Source: Comamonadaceae bacterium (GTDB lineage: Bacteria > Pseudomonadota > Gammaproteobacteria > Burkholderiales > Burkholderiaceae). From it: a DNA stretch of 13,144 nt. The notes beneath the pieces are model-generated. The model worked only from the letters and a program-made list of their open reading frames with translations. It made no database searches and was not told the origin of the DNA. The position numbers were made by a program, and so were the translations under genes. Within the stretch, counting starts at the first letter, position 1, and each line of letters starts with the position of its first letter. The stretch is from contig CANNNB010000045.1 in assembly GCA_947505995.1 (NCBI GenBank), positions 1-13,144 on the forward strand, given 5' to 3'. Positions 7,698 to 13,144 of this stretch are shown in pieces.

Positions 7698-8761
7698 AGG
7701 GGTGCTTCTTGCATCACTTTTTGAGATCCATTGTCAGCGGTCTTTAACTGACGTGCTCTCAATTGCCCGCATCCGCCTTCCACGTCTTGACCGGCTGAAT
7801 TTCTGAGCTTGGTCAAAATACCCCGCCGGTGAAGCGTGCGCGCAATTTCTGCGGCACGCTCCCATGAGGGGCGCTTGAAAGGCAAATCTTCTACAGCGTT
7901 GTAGGGAATCATGTTCATCAGGGCATATTTACCCTTCAACAAGCGAACAATGCCTTCAATTTCTTCATCCGTGTCATTCACACCCTGCAAGAGTGTCCAC
8001 TGGTATTGAACAGGATAGCCCGTTTGTTGGGCGTAGGATTCTGCAGATTCCACCAACTCTTCAGGCGTCATTTTGGGAGCGCGGGGTAACAATTTGGCGC
8101 GTAAATCGGCTCGGGTGGAATGCAAAGAAAGCGCCAGTGCTGGCTTGACCAATCCAAGGGGCAGTCGCTCGAAGACACGCCAGTCACCCACGGTTGAGAA
8201 CACCAATGACTTATGGCCCACGTTGCCCACTGTGCCCAACACCTCGATGGCCTCCAACACATTGTCCAAATTGTGAGCAGGCTCACCCATGCCCATGAAA
8301 ACAACTTTCTTGACGGGACGATGTAGCCGTGCAAAGGCAACCTGGGCCACAATTTCTGCGCTGCCCACTTGCCTGATCAAGCCTTCTTTGCCCGTCATGC
8401 AAAAGACACAGCCCACGGCACACCCTACTTGTGAAGACACACACACACCATCGCGGGGCAAGCCCACTGTTTCGACGGTTTGGCCATCCTGAAGCGCAAG
8501 AAGCCAACGTACAGAGCCATCCTCTGCGGGATGCGTCGATTGCAAGCGAAGCAAATTAGTAAGTTTGTCGGATAACTGCGGCAATGCTTGGCGCAAAGCC
8601 GACGGCATGAAACTTTCTAGGGGCCGACTGCCACTATTTTGCGGTTTGGCTTGAGACCACAAACGCAAAATGCGTTGCTCGTGGACAGGACGAGCCCCAA
8701 AGCAACGCAGATGGTTTCGAATTTCAGCGATCTGTTGAAATGACATGCCCCTATTGGACAT
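7661..8761 (-). CDS. RlmN-type radical SAM RNA methyltransferase paralogue
   Basis: A 366-residue radical SAM protein of the RlmN/Cfr family, whose characterised members methylate adenosine C2 or C8 in 23S rRNA (A2503) and, for RlmN, some tRNAs. The full mechanistic set is present: Cys107 in the VCVSSQVGC block, the 4Fe-4S cluster cysteines 114, 118 and 121 (CAVGCVFC), MGMGEP (156-161), SLHS (212-215), MIPYN (284-288), and the C-terminal Cys331 in GGCGQL, which would carry the methyl group. Length is close to RlmN (about 380). MIPYNA replaces the usual IPWNP. RlmN itself usually sits elsewhere in these genomes, so this may be a second, specialised copy. Start ATG 8761 lies 12 bp after the Bug stop; ATG 8746 (residue 6) is an alternative. 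It is the last gene of the hydrolase–Bug unit. Confidence 0.85.
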   Translation of the reverse strand: MSNRGMSFQQIAEIRNHLRCFGARPVHEQRILRLWSQAKPQNSGSRPLESFMPSALRQALPQLSDKLTNLLRLQSTHPAEDGSVRWLLALQDGQTVETVGLPRDGVCVSSQVGCAVGCVFCMTGKEGLIRQVGSAEIVAQVAFARLHRPVKKVVFMGMGEPAHNLDNVLEAIEVLGTVGNVGHKSLVFSTVGDWRVFERLPLGLVKPALALSLHSTRADLRAKLLPRAPKMTPEELVESAESYAQQTGYPVQYQWTLLQGVNDTDEEIEGIVRLLKGKYALMNMIPYNAVEDLPFKRPSWERAAEIARTLHRRGILTKLRNSAGQDVEGGCGQLRARQLKTADNGSQKVMQEAPLHFVKAKPATVL

Positions 8762-8773
8762 GAAATTTCAGCT

Positions 8774-9754
8774 TTATTGCATGGTGATGCCGGCGTCTTT
8801 AATGACTTTGCCCCAACGTTCCAATTCTTGAAGCATCAAAGTATTCAATGCCTCAGGCGAAGAAATATCAGCTTCAACGCCTGCTGAGAACAACTCCTTC
8901 TTTGTATCAGCGGCACTCATCACCTTGGCAATTTCAGCGTTCAGCTTCATAACCACTTCCTTGGGGGTTCCTGCTGGCGCCAAAAGGCCCAGCCAAACAC
9001 TGGCGTTGTATCCAGGCACCCCTGCTTCTTGCATGGTGGGTACATCTGGCAATTGAGGAATGCGTTTGGACGTGGTGACTGCCAAAGCCTTGAGCCTTCC
9101 AGCGGGCACCTGCGCCATGGCATTGGGAACACCCGCAAAGCTGCTCTCAACCACACCTGCCACCAAATCATTGGCAGCGCCACCACTGCCTTTGTAGGGC
9201 ACATGCTTCATCTTGACACCTGTCATTGCGGCAAACATGCCGCCCATCAAATGCTGCGAACTGCCGTTGCCAGATGATGCATAGTGAATTTTGTCAGGCG
9301 ATGCCTTGGCCAGTGAAATGAATTCAGCCACATTGTTGGCGGGCACCTTCGGATTGACCAGCAGAACATATGCAGAATCAACCAACTTGCCTACAGGCGT
9401 GAAGCTTTTGATGGGGTCGTAGGGTAACTTGGGATAAATGGCTGGGCTGATCACGTGCGTGGTGGAGACCATCACCAAGGTATAACCGTCAGGGGCGGCC
9501 TTGGCTACAAAGTCTGTGCCAATGGTTGAACCTGCACCCGCTTTGTTTTCAATCACAAAGGGCTGGCCCAATGAAACAGAAAGTTTTTGCCCCAGTATTC
9601 GTGCCACAACGTCCGTAAATCCTCCGGGCGCAAATGGCACGATCAATTTAATGGGCTTGTTGGGATAAGCCTGAGCCAAAGCGGCCGTGGCTGTGGTTCC
9701 TAAAATACAGCTCAGCAGTGCAACTCGGCAGAATTGTCGAACGAAGTGGCGCAT
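8774..9754 (-). CDS. Bug/TctC family periplasmic solute-binding protein (second copy)
   Basis: A 326-residue receptor of the same family as the gene at 5473 but clearly divergent from it. A basic N terminus, a hydrophobic core and ALAQA give a signal peptide cut near residues 27-29. The mature part begins YPNKPIKLIVPFAPGGFTDVVAR in pattern, with the canonical PGG..D ligand loop (43-48), then IENKAGAGSTIGTDFVA, APDGYTL, IHYASSGNGS, HVPYKGSGGA, LPDVPTMQEAGVPGY and the C-terminal amphipathic helix. It should bind a small organic or amino acid in the periplasm; the ligand is not predictable. The start ATG 9754 has AGGGGATAAGCC immediately upstream, a good Shine-Dalgarno that lies within the end of the hydrolase gene (3-bp gap), so the two are tightly co-transcribed. 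No membrane components of a transporter are nearby. Confidence 0.94.
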   Translation of the reverse strand: MRHFVRQFCRVALLSCILGTTATAALAQAYPNKPIKLIVPFAPGGFTDVVARILGQKLSVSLGQPFVIENKAGAGSTIGTDFVAKAAPDGYTLVMVSTTHVISPAIYPKLPYDPIKSFTPVGKLVDSAYVLLVNPKVPANNVAEFISLAKASPDKIHYASSGNGSSQHLMGGMFAAMTGVKMKHVPYKGSGGAANDLVAGVVESSFAGVPNAMAQVPAGRLKALAVTTSKRIPQLPDVPTMQEAGVPGYNASVWLGLLAPAGTPKEVVMKLNAEIAKVMSAADTKKELFSAGVEADISSPEALNTLMLQELERWGKVIKDAGITMQ

Positions 9755-9757
9755 GGC

Positions 9758-10672
9758 TTATCCCCTATAGATCGGTGCAGGCATTGTGTAGTAACTGTGC
9801 AGAATGTGATAGACCATCATGTAGTTTTTCTGCTGGAAACTGGCGTGAGAAATACCCGCCATCACATTGAACTGTTTGTCGGTGTTGGGTAGCAGTTTGT
9901 AGAAGTCGATGAGGTCATCAAGCCCTGCGATGCCGTCGTACTCGCCACGCAAAACAATGGTGGGGACTGTGATTTTGAGAGGGTCGACCACTGGCAATTT
10001 GGAACACATGTCGACATAAGTGCCTGTGGGCATGGAGTCATCCAAGGTCAAAATGGCATCGGCAAAAGCACTGATGGTGGCTTCGTCAGCCGTGCCTGGA
10101 TGATCGCGATCAAAAATACTGTGCACAAAAGCGCGGTCGATGGGGCGGCGATTTTTGGCCAAAAACTCTGGTAATTTTTTGCGTCGCTGTTCCAAGGTGT
10201 GACTGCCCTCGCCCGTCCAGACAAACGCATCTAGGGCCAATTTGCCAATTCGCTCCGGATGATTTTGCGCAAACAATGCGGCCTTCAAAGCACCCGAAGA
10301 AATGCCATAAATGTGCAACTTTTGCGACACGGAGTGTTTCAAAATGTATTCACTGCCGGCGGCCAAGTCTTCAGCGCCATTGGCAATGTCTGAATTGATG
10401 GGTCGGTGTTTGTCCGAGCGGCCATAGCCCTCGTTGTCCATGGTCCACGTGTCAAAACCGCGCTCATTAAACCAATCCATGACTGAGGAGTATGGACGGC
10501 CAGGCACCGACAAATCAAATGTGGGCTGTGAGGCCATCGATGATCCGTGGACAAAGAAAATGGTCCCTGCATAGGGCACCTTGGGCGAAGCCTTCTTTTG
10601 CCAAAGAAAAAGATTGATGTCACCCTTTTTTGTCCAATGCTCTACGCCATTAGACCAAATCACGTTGCTCAT
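9758..10672 (-). CDS. Alpha/beta hydrolase
   Basis: A 304-residue cytosolic alpha/beta-hydrolase-fold enzyme without a signal peptide. The oxyanion region FFVHGSS (residues 39-45), the nucleophile elbow YGISSG with Ser125, an acidic residue after the seventh strand (RGEYD, Asp246) and the catalytic His276 in GISHASF form a complete triad. Between the elbow and the acid lies a Lys/Arg-rich lid (about 150-200). The substrate is unknown; the family includes esterases, C–C hydrolases and lipases, and the neighbouring Bug receptor suggests an imported ester or ring-cleavage product. The ATG at 10672 is chosen because AGGAG sits five bases upstream. The frame stays open a further 80 codons to 10912, but that would run into the preceding phosphatase gene and resembles no hydrolase N terminus that I know. 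Confidence 0.85.
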   Translation of the reverse strand: MSNVIWSNGVEHWTKKGDINLFLWQKKASPKVPYAGTIFFVHGSSMASQPTFDLSVPGRPYSSVMDWFNERGFDTWTMDNEGYGRSDKHRPINSDIANGAEDLAAGSEYILKHSVSQKLHIYGISSGALKAALFAQNHPERIGKLALDAFVWTGEGSHTLEQRRKKLPEFLAKNRRPIDRAFVHSIFDRDHPGTADEATISAFADAILTLDDSMPTGTYVDMCSKLPVVDPLKITVPTIVLRGEYDGIAGLDDLIDFYKLLPNTDKQFNVMAGISHASFQQKNYMMVYHILHSYYTMPAPIYRG

Positions 10673-10677
10673 GAAAA

Positions 10678-10682
10678 CTCCT
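10678..10682 (-). promoter_or_regulatory. Shine-Dalgarno site deciding the hydrolase start
   Basis: On the minus strand AGGAG stands five bases before ATG 10672. It is one of the best ribosome-binding sites in the window and decides for the shorter hydrolase protein over the longer open frame. Confidence 0.8.
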
Positions 10683-10711
10683 GTTGCTAAATCATCATTT
10701 AAGTTGCCGAA

Positions 10712-10738
10712 ATCATAACGGGGTACTTGCCATTTCAA
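10712..10738 (-). promoter_or_regulatory. Weak sigma-70-like promoter candidate for the hydrolase–Bug–radical SAM unit
   Basis: On the minus strand TTGAAA (10733-10738) and TATGAT (10712-10717) are separated by 15 bp. The hexamers are good but the spacer is shorter than the optimum of 17. It lies in the AT-rich 179-bp gap after the phosphatase and would give a leader of about 30 nt before the AGGAG site. Read-through from the ubiG–phosphatase genes is an equally possible source of transcription. Confidence 0.25.
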
Positions 10739-10851
10739 CGTATCCAGAACCCAAACATCTGCCGCGCTTGATGGTTTGTGTTGCGAGAAAGTGCCAATTG
10801 GCGTGAAAAATTTCAATCCTTTTCTGGTCTTCAGATATTCTTCTATTTGCT

Positions 10852-11517
10852 TCAGTTTGGAAGCAAGCCAGAAAGTTCTAGAGGCGATTGAATGTTGGCA
10901 TGGGCCTGCCACTTTTGGACATCGCTTTGCGCGCCTAAGTAACCATAAGTAGCAGCCACAGTTTTCATGCCAGCAGCATGCCCGGCAACGATGTCGCGCT
11001 CATCATCACCCACATACACACAAGCACTAGGCGCAATACCCAAACGCCTTGCGGCCTCTAGCAAGGGTTCTGGGTGTGGTTTGGCATGCGGCGTGGTGTC
11101 ACCACTGATGACCACTGCAGCAGTTTTAAAGAGTGACATGGCTTGGGTAAGGGGTTCTGCAAAGCGTTTGGATTTATTGGTTACGACACCCCAAGGCAAA
11201 TGAGCAGCAAGCAGTGCGTCGATCATTTGAACAACACCCTCAAATGCAAAAGTTCGCTCGGTCATGCAGGCTTCGTAATTGCGAAAGAATTCCTCTTTCA
11301 GGAGGTCATATTCGGGATGCTCTGGTGTAAAGCCAAATGCCAAGCCAATCATGCCTCTTGCACCTGCACCCGCCATGGGGCGGTAATGCACCAGCGGCAA
11401 AGAAGGCATGCCGCGGTCCACTCGCATTTTATCGACGGCTGCGCCTAAGTCTGGCGCGCTGTCAATGAGGGTTCCGTCAAGATCAAACAGAACAGCCTGA
11501 ACATTTTGAAACTTCAT
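10852..11517 (-). CDS. HAD-superfamily phosphatase (phosphoglycolate phosphatase or MupP type)
   Basis: A 221-residue cytosolic phosphatase of the HAD superfamily with a subfamily IA helical cap. All four motifs are intact: FDLDGTLID (residues 11-19; nucleophile Asp12, acid/base Asp14), VVTNKS with Thr113, Lys146 in HAKPHPEP, and VGDDERD (169-175) with the metal-binding Asp171/172. It is usually labelled Gph, removing the phosphate of 2-phosphoglycolate. However, in Pseudomonas the phosphatase next to ubiG is MupP, which dephosphorylates N-acetylmuramic acid 6-phosphate in peptidoglycan recycling, and this gene has the same position 18 bp downstream of ubiG. Sequence alone does not let me separate the two, so no symbol is given. 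ATG 11517 is the natural start, opening two residues before the FQNVQAVLFDLD strand. Confidence 0.9.
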   Translation of the reverse strand: MKFQNVQAVLFDLDGTLIDSAPDLGAAVDKMRVDRGMPSLPLVHYRPMAGAGARGMIGLAFGFTPEHPEYDLLKEEFFRNYEACMTERTFAFEGVVQMIDALLAAHLPWGVVTNKSKRFAEPLTQAMSLFKTAAVVISGDTTPHAKPHPEPLLEAARRLGIAPSACVYVGDDERDIVAGHAAGMKTVAATYGYLGAQSDVQKWQAHANIQSPLELSGLLPN

Positions 11518-11535
11518 ACTGGGTCGGCCCTGCGC

Positions 11536-12285
11536 TCAAGTTGCCATTGGCTTTTGTGTGGCCATTAAATAATTCACATCTGTGTCTGAGTTCATGGCGT
11601 AAATTCGGGTGAACGGGTTGTAGGTCATGCCCTTCATCTGGTTCAAATTCAGGCCACCAGCACGCACCCAATCGGCCAATTCACTGGGCTTGATCATGCG
11701 GGCGTATTCGTGAGTGCCTTTAGGCAACAAATTAAGCACGTATTCAGCACCCACAATTGCAAACAAGAAAGATTTTGGATTGCGGTTTAAGGTAGAAAAG
11801 AACACCCATCCGCCTGGCTTGACCAATTGAGCACAAGCCTTGACCACAGCGGCCGGGTCGGGAACGTGTTCCAACATTTCCATGCAAGTGACCACATCAA
11901 ACTGCCCCGCATGTTGTGCCGCCAAGTTTTCTGCGCTGATTTCTTGGTACTGCACACCTTGCGTACCCGCTTCAATGGCATGCAATTGCGCCACTTTCAA
12001 TGACTTCACAGCCAAGTCAATGCCCAATACCTGCGCCCCTTGTCTGGCCATGGCATCTGACAAGATGCCACCGCCGCAACCAATGTCGACTACTTTTTTG
12101 CCGGACAGCGGCAACAGCGTTTGAATCCAATTCAGTCGCAATGGATTGATTTGGTGCAAGGGCCTGAATTCACTCTCTGTATCCCACCACCGGTGTGCCA
12201 AGTCAGAAAATTTAGCCAATTCAGCAGGGTCCACATTGGCGGAAGAAAATTTGGAATGGGTTGTTTGTGAAGTCATAGGCGACAT
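11536..12285 (-). CDS. ubiG: Ubiquinone biosynthesis O-methyltransferase
   Basis: A 249-residue class I SAM-dependent methyltransferase that carries out both O-methylations of ubiquinone synthesis (2-polyprenyl-6-hydroxyphenol and 3-demethylubiquinone), acting at the inner face of the cytoplasmic membrane with the Ubi complex. Family marks are HRWWD (31-35), [11 protein letters not shown] (40-50), the SAM loop VVDIGCGGG (65-73), the acidic end of strand two (GIDLA, Asp90), [10 protein letters not shown] (135-144) and the [15 protein letters not shown] segment. The insertion around [13 protein letters not shown], used for membrane contact, is also present. Length matches UbiG (about 235-250). 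ATG 12285 follows GGAG by three bases; ATG 12276 is an alternative. It is downstream of ompA but separated by a terminator, and is followed at 18 bp by the HAD phosphatase, so those two form a unit. Confidence 0.96.
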   Translation of the reverse strand: MSPMTSQTTHSKFSSANVDPAELAKFSDLAHRWWDTESEFRPLHQINPLRLNWIQTLLPLSGKKVVDIGCGGGILSDAMARQGAQVLGIDLAVKSLKVAQLHAIEAGTQGVQYQEISAENLAAQHAGQFDVVTCMEMLEHVPDPAAVVKACAQLVKPGGWVFFSTLNRNPKSFLFAIVGAEYVLNLLPKGTHEYARMIKPSELADWVRAGGLNLNQMKGMTYNPFTRIYAMNSDTDVNYLMATQKPMAT

Positions 12286-12298
12286 TGTCTCCGAAAGT

Positions 12299-12325
12299 AA
12301 AAAAGCCTCCCGAAGGAGGCTTTTT
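12299..12325 (-). terminator. Rho-independent terminator with UUCG tetraloop after ompA
   Basis: On the minus strand the sequence reads AAAAAGCCTCC, TTCG, GGAGGCTTTTTT. This is a perfect six-base-pair GC stem closed by the very stable C(UUCG)G tetraloop and followed by six T residues. It lies 40 bp after the ompA stop and 14 bp before the ubiG start codon, so it ends the abundant ompA message. The flanking A-tract makes it nearly symmetrical, but the loop orientation and the position point to the minus strand. Confidence 0.93.
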
Positions 12326-12364
12326 CGATCAACAAAGCTTGATTTGACTCAAGCTCTAGTTAGA

Positions 12365-13048
12365 TCAGTTAGGGCGTGTACCCACAACTTCGATTTCCAC
12401 GCGACGGTTTTTAGAACGGCCAGCGTCTGTTTTGTTGTCAGCAACGGGTTGTTTCTCGCCCTTGCCTTCGGTGTAAACGCGGTTTTTCTCGATGCCCTTG
12501 GTAACCAAGTAAGCCTTGACAGCGTCAGCACGCTTAACAGACAACTTTTGGTTGTATGCGTCAGCGCCGGTGGAGTCAGTGTGACCCACAGCAATGATCA
12601 CTTCCAGGTTAATAGCTTTGACTTTGCCAGCCAGGTCGTCCAATTTGGCTTTGCCATCAGCTTTCAAAACTGATTTGTTAAAGTCAAAGAAGGTGTCGGC
12701 AGCGTAAGTAACTTTAGTGGCAGCAGCAGGTGGCGGTGCAGGTCTTGCAGCTGGGGCAGGAGCGGCAGCTTTTGGTGCTGGTGCTGGGGCGGGTGCAGCA
12801 GCTCTCGGTGCTGGTGCTGGGGCTGGGGCTGGCGGGGCAGCAGGTTTTGGCGCAGCAATTGCACCATCACAACCGGCCACTGCTGTAGCAGGTGTCCAGT
12901 TGGCATCTCGCCAGCAGAGTTCGTTGGTGCCATTTTTCCAGGCGAGTTCGCCCGTGCCATTGCGCCAGTTGTCTACGGATTGCGCGCCTGCAGCAGTTGC
13001 CAAGGCAGCTGTAGCCAACACCATTGCCACTTTGTTGAATTTTTTCAT
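12365..13048 (-). CDS. ompA: OmpA family protein without beta-barrel
   Basis: A 227-residue precursor of a major envelope protein. The signal peptide is cut near AGA|QS (residue 22); there is no lipobox. Residues 27-51 are Trp-rich and repeat a WRNGTGEL / WKNGTNEL / WRDANW pattern, with two cysteines (45, 60) that could form a disulfide. Residues 65-110 are a Pro/Ala linker. Residues 115-222 are a complete OmpA C-terminal peptidoglycan-binding domain: FFDFNKSVLK, GHTDSTG with Asp158, NQKLSVKRADAV, and GRSKNRRVEIE with Arg216. There is no room for the eight-stranded barrel of enterobacterial OmpA, as is known for Burkholderiales OmpA homologues. ATG 13048 is chosen for its GAGGAG ribosome-binding site four bases upstream; the frame is open 24 codons further. 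The 96 bp upstream to the window edge show no other gene and no convincing promoter. Confidence 0.93.
   Translation of the reverse strand: MKKFNKVAMVLATAALATAAGAQSVDNWRNGTGELAWKNGTNELCWRDANWTPATAVAGCDGAIAAPKPAAPPAPAPAPAPRAAAPAPAPAPKAAAPAPAARPAPPPAAATKVTYAADTFFDFNKSVLKADGKAKLDDLAGKVKAINLEVIIAVGHTDSTGADAYNQKLSVKRADAVKAYLVTKGIEKNRVYTEGKGEKQPVADNKTDAGRSKNRRVEIEVVGTRPN
12719..12856 (-). repeat. Low-complexity GC-rich repeat coding the OmpA Pro/Ala linker
   Basis: This segment encodes almost only Ala, Pro and a few Lys/Arg. On the plus strand the 17-mer ggtgctggtgctggggc occurs twice exactly, at 12774-12790 and 12807-12823. Other near copies lie around them. Such tracts can change length by slippage in multiples of three without breaking the frame. 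Confidence 0.8.
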
Positions 13049-13052
13049 GGTT

Positions 13053-13058
13053 CTCCTC
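13053..13058 (-). promoter_or_regulatory. Strong Shine-Dalgarno deciding the ompA start
   Basis: GAGGAG on the minus strand lies four bases before ATG 13048, the strongest ribosome-binding site in the window. It fixes the start at the signal peptide MKKFNK and excludes the longer open frame reaching 13120. A strong site fits the high expression expected of ompA. Confidence 0.85.
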
Positions 13059-13144
13059 ATGGGGATAAATACCGCAGACATCCTGCGAGAAAAGAGACGA
13101 TTTGAATGACCATCACCCAAAACGTTGAAATCATTGTGCCATAG

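Noticed and set aside
12146..12673. Open frame of 175 codons on the plus strand across the ubiG–ompA junction
   Set aside because: It runs antisense through the 5' part of ubiG, the terminator and the 3' part of ompA. The product resembles no known protein.
12717..13109. Gly/Ala-rich plus-strand frame opposite ompA
   Set aside because: It is the reverse complement of the Pro/Ala linker; Gly/Ala repeats arise automatically from GC-rich low-complexity DNA.
13049..13144. Search for an ompA promoter in the last 96 bp
   Set aside because: Candidate hexamers are poor; the promoter may lie beyond the window edge, so nothing was annotated.

Overview
The window is a stretch of ordinary chromosome from a betaproteobacterium, most likely order Burkholderiales and probably Comamonadaceae-like. 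The evidence is the presence of two Bug/TctC periplasmic binding proteins, a short barrel-less OmpA with a Pro/Ala linker, and the gene orders pcm–rhodanese–tolC–waaA and ompA–ubiG–HAD phosphatase. Base composition is moderate for this group. The genus cannot be fixed from the sequence alone.

Layout, left to right. Positions 1-1878 (plus strand) hold the tail of a probable pcm gene, a single-domain rhodanese and a TolC-type outer-membrane channel. Positions 1856-4625 (minus strand) hold a phosphomannomutase/phosphoglucomutase followed by waaA (Kdo transferase), so this part concerns the outer membrane and lipopolysaccharide. The convergent tolC and waaA genes overlap by 23 bp. Positions 4737-5261 (plus) encode an O6-alkylguanine DNA methyltransferase. 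Positions 5288-5467 hold a decayed C-terminal piece of an EamA/DMT-type permease with two in-frame stops. Positions 5473-7697 (plus) are a translationally coupled pair: a Bug receptor and an FAD-dependent aromatic-ring-hydroxylase-type oxidoreductase.

The rest is on the minus strand. Reading in the direction of transcription from 13048 down to 7661: ompA, a strong UUCG-loop terminator, ubiG, a HAD phosphatase (annotated as Gph, possibly MupP), a 179-bp AT-rich gap, an alpha/beta hydrolase, a second Bug receptor, and an RlmN-type radical SAM enzyme. The last of these overlaps the convergent monooxygenase gene by 37 bp.

How the genes may work together: the two Bug receptors together with the flavin monooxygenase and the alpha/beta hydrolase look like accessory uptake-and-catabolism genes for small organic acids or aromatics, lying between conserved housekeeping blocks. 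No substrate can be assigned. I see no mobile element, CRISPR array, tRNA, rRNA or phage gene, and no clear undescribed multi-gene defence or biosynthetic system. The points most worth checking are the permease relic, the altered DG motif of the flavoprotein, the RlmN paralogue and the identity of the ubiG-linked phosphatase.
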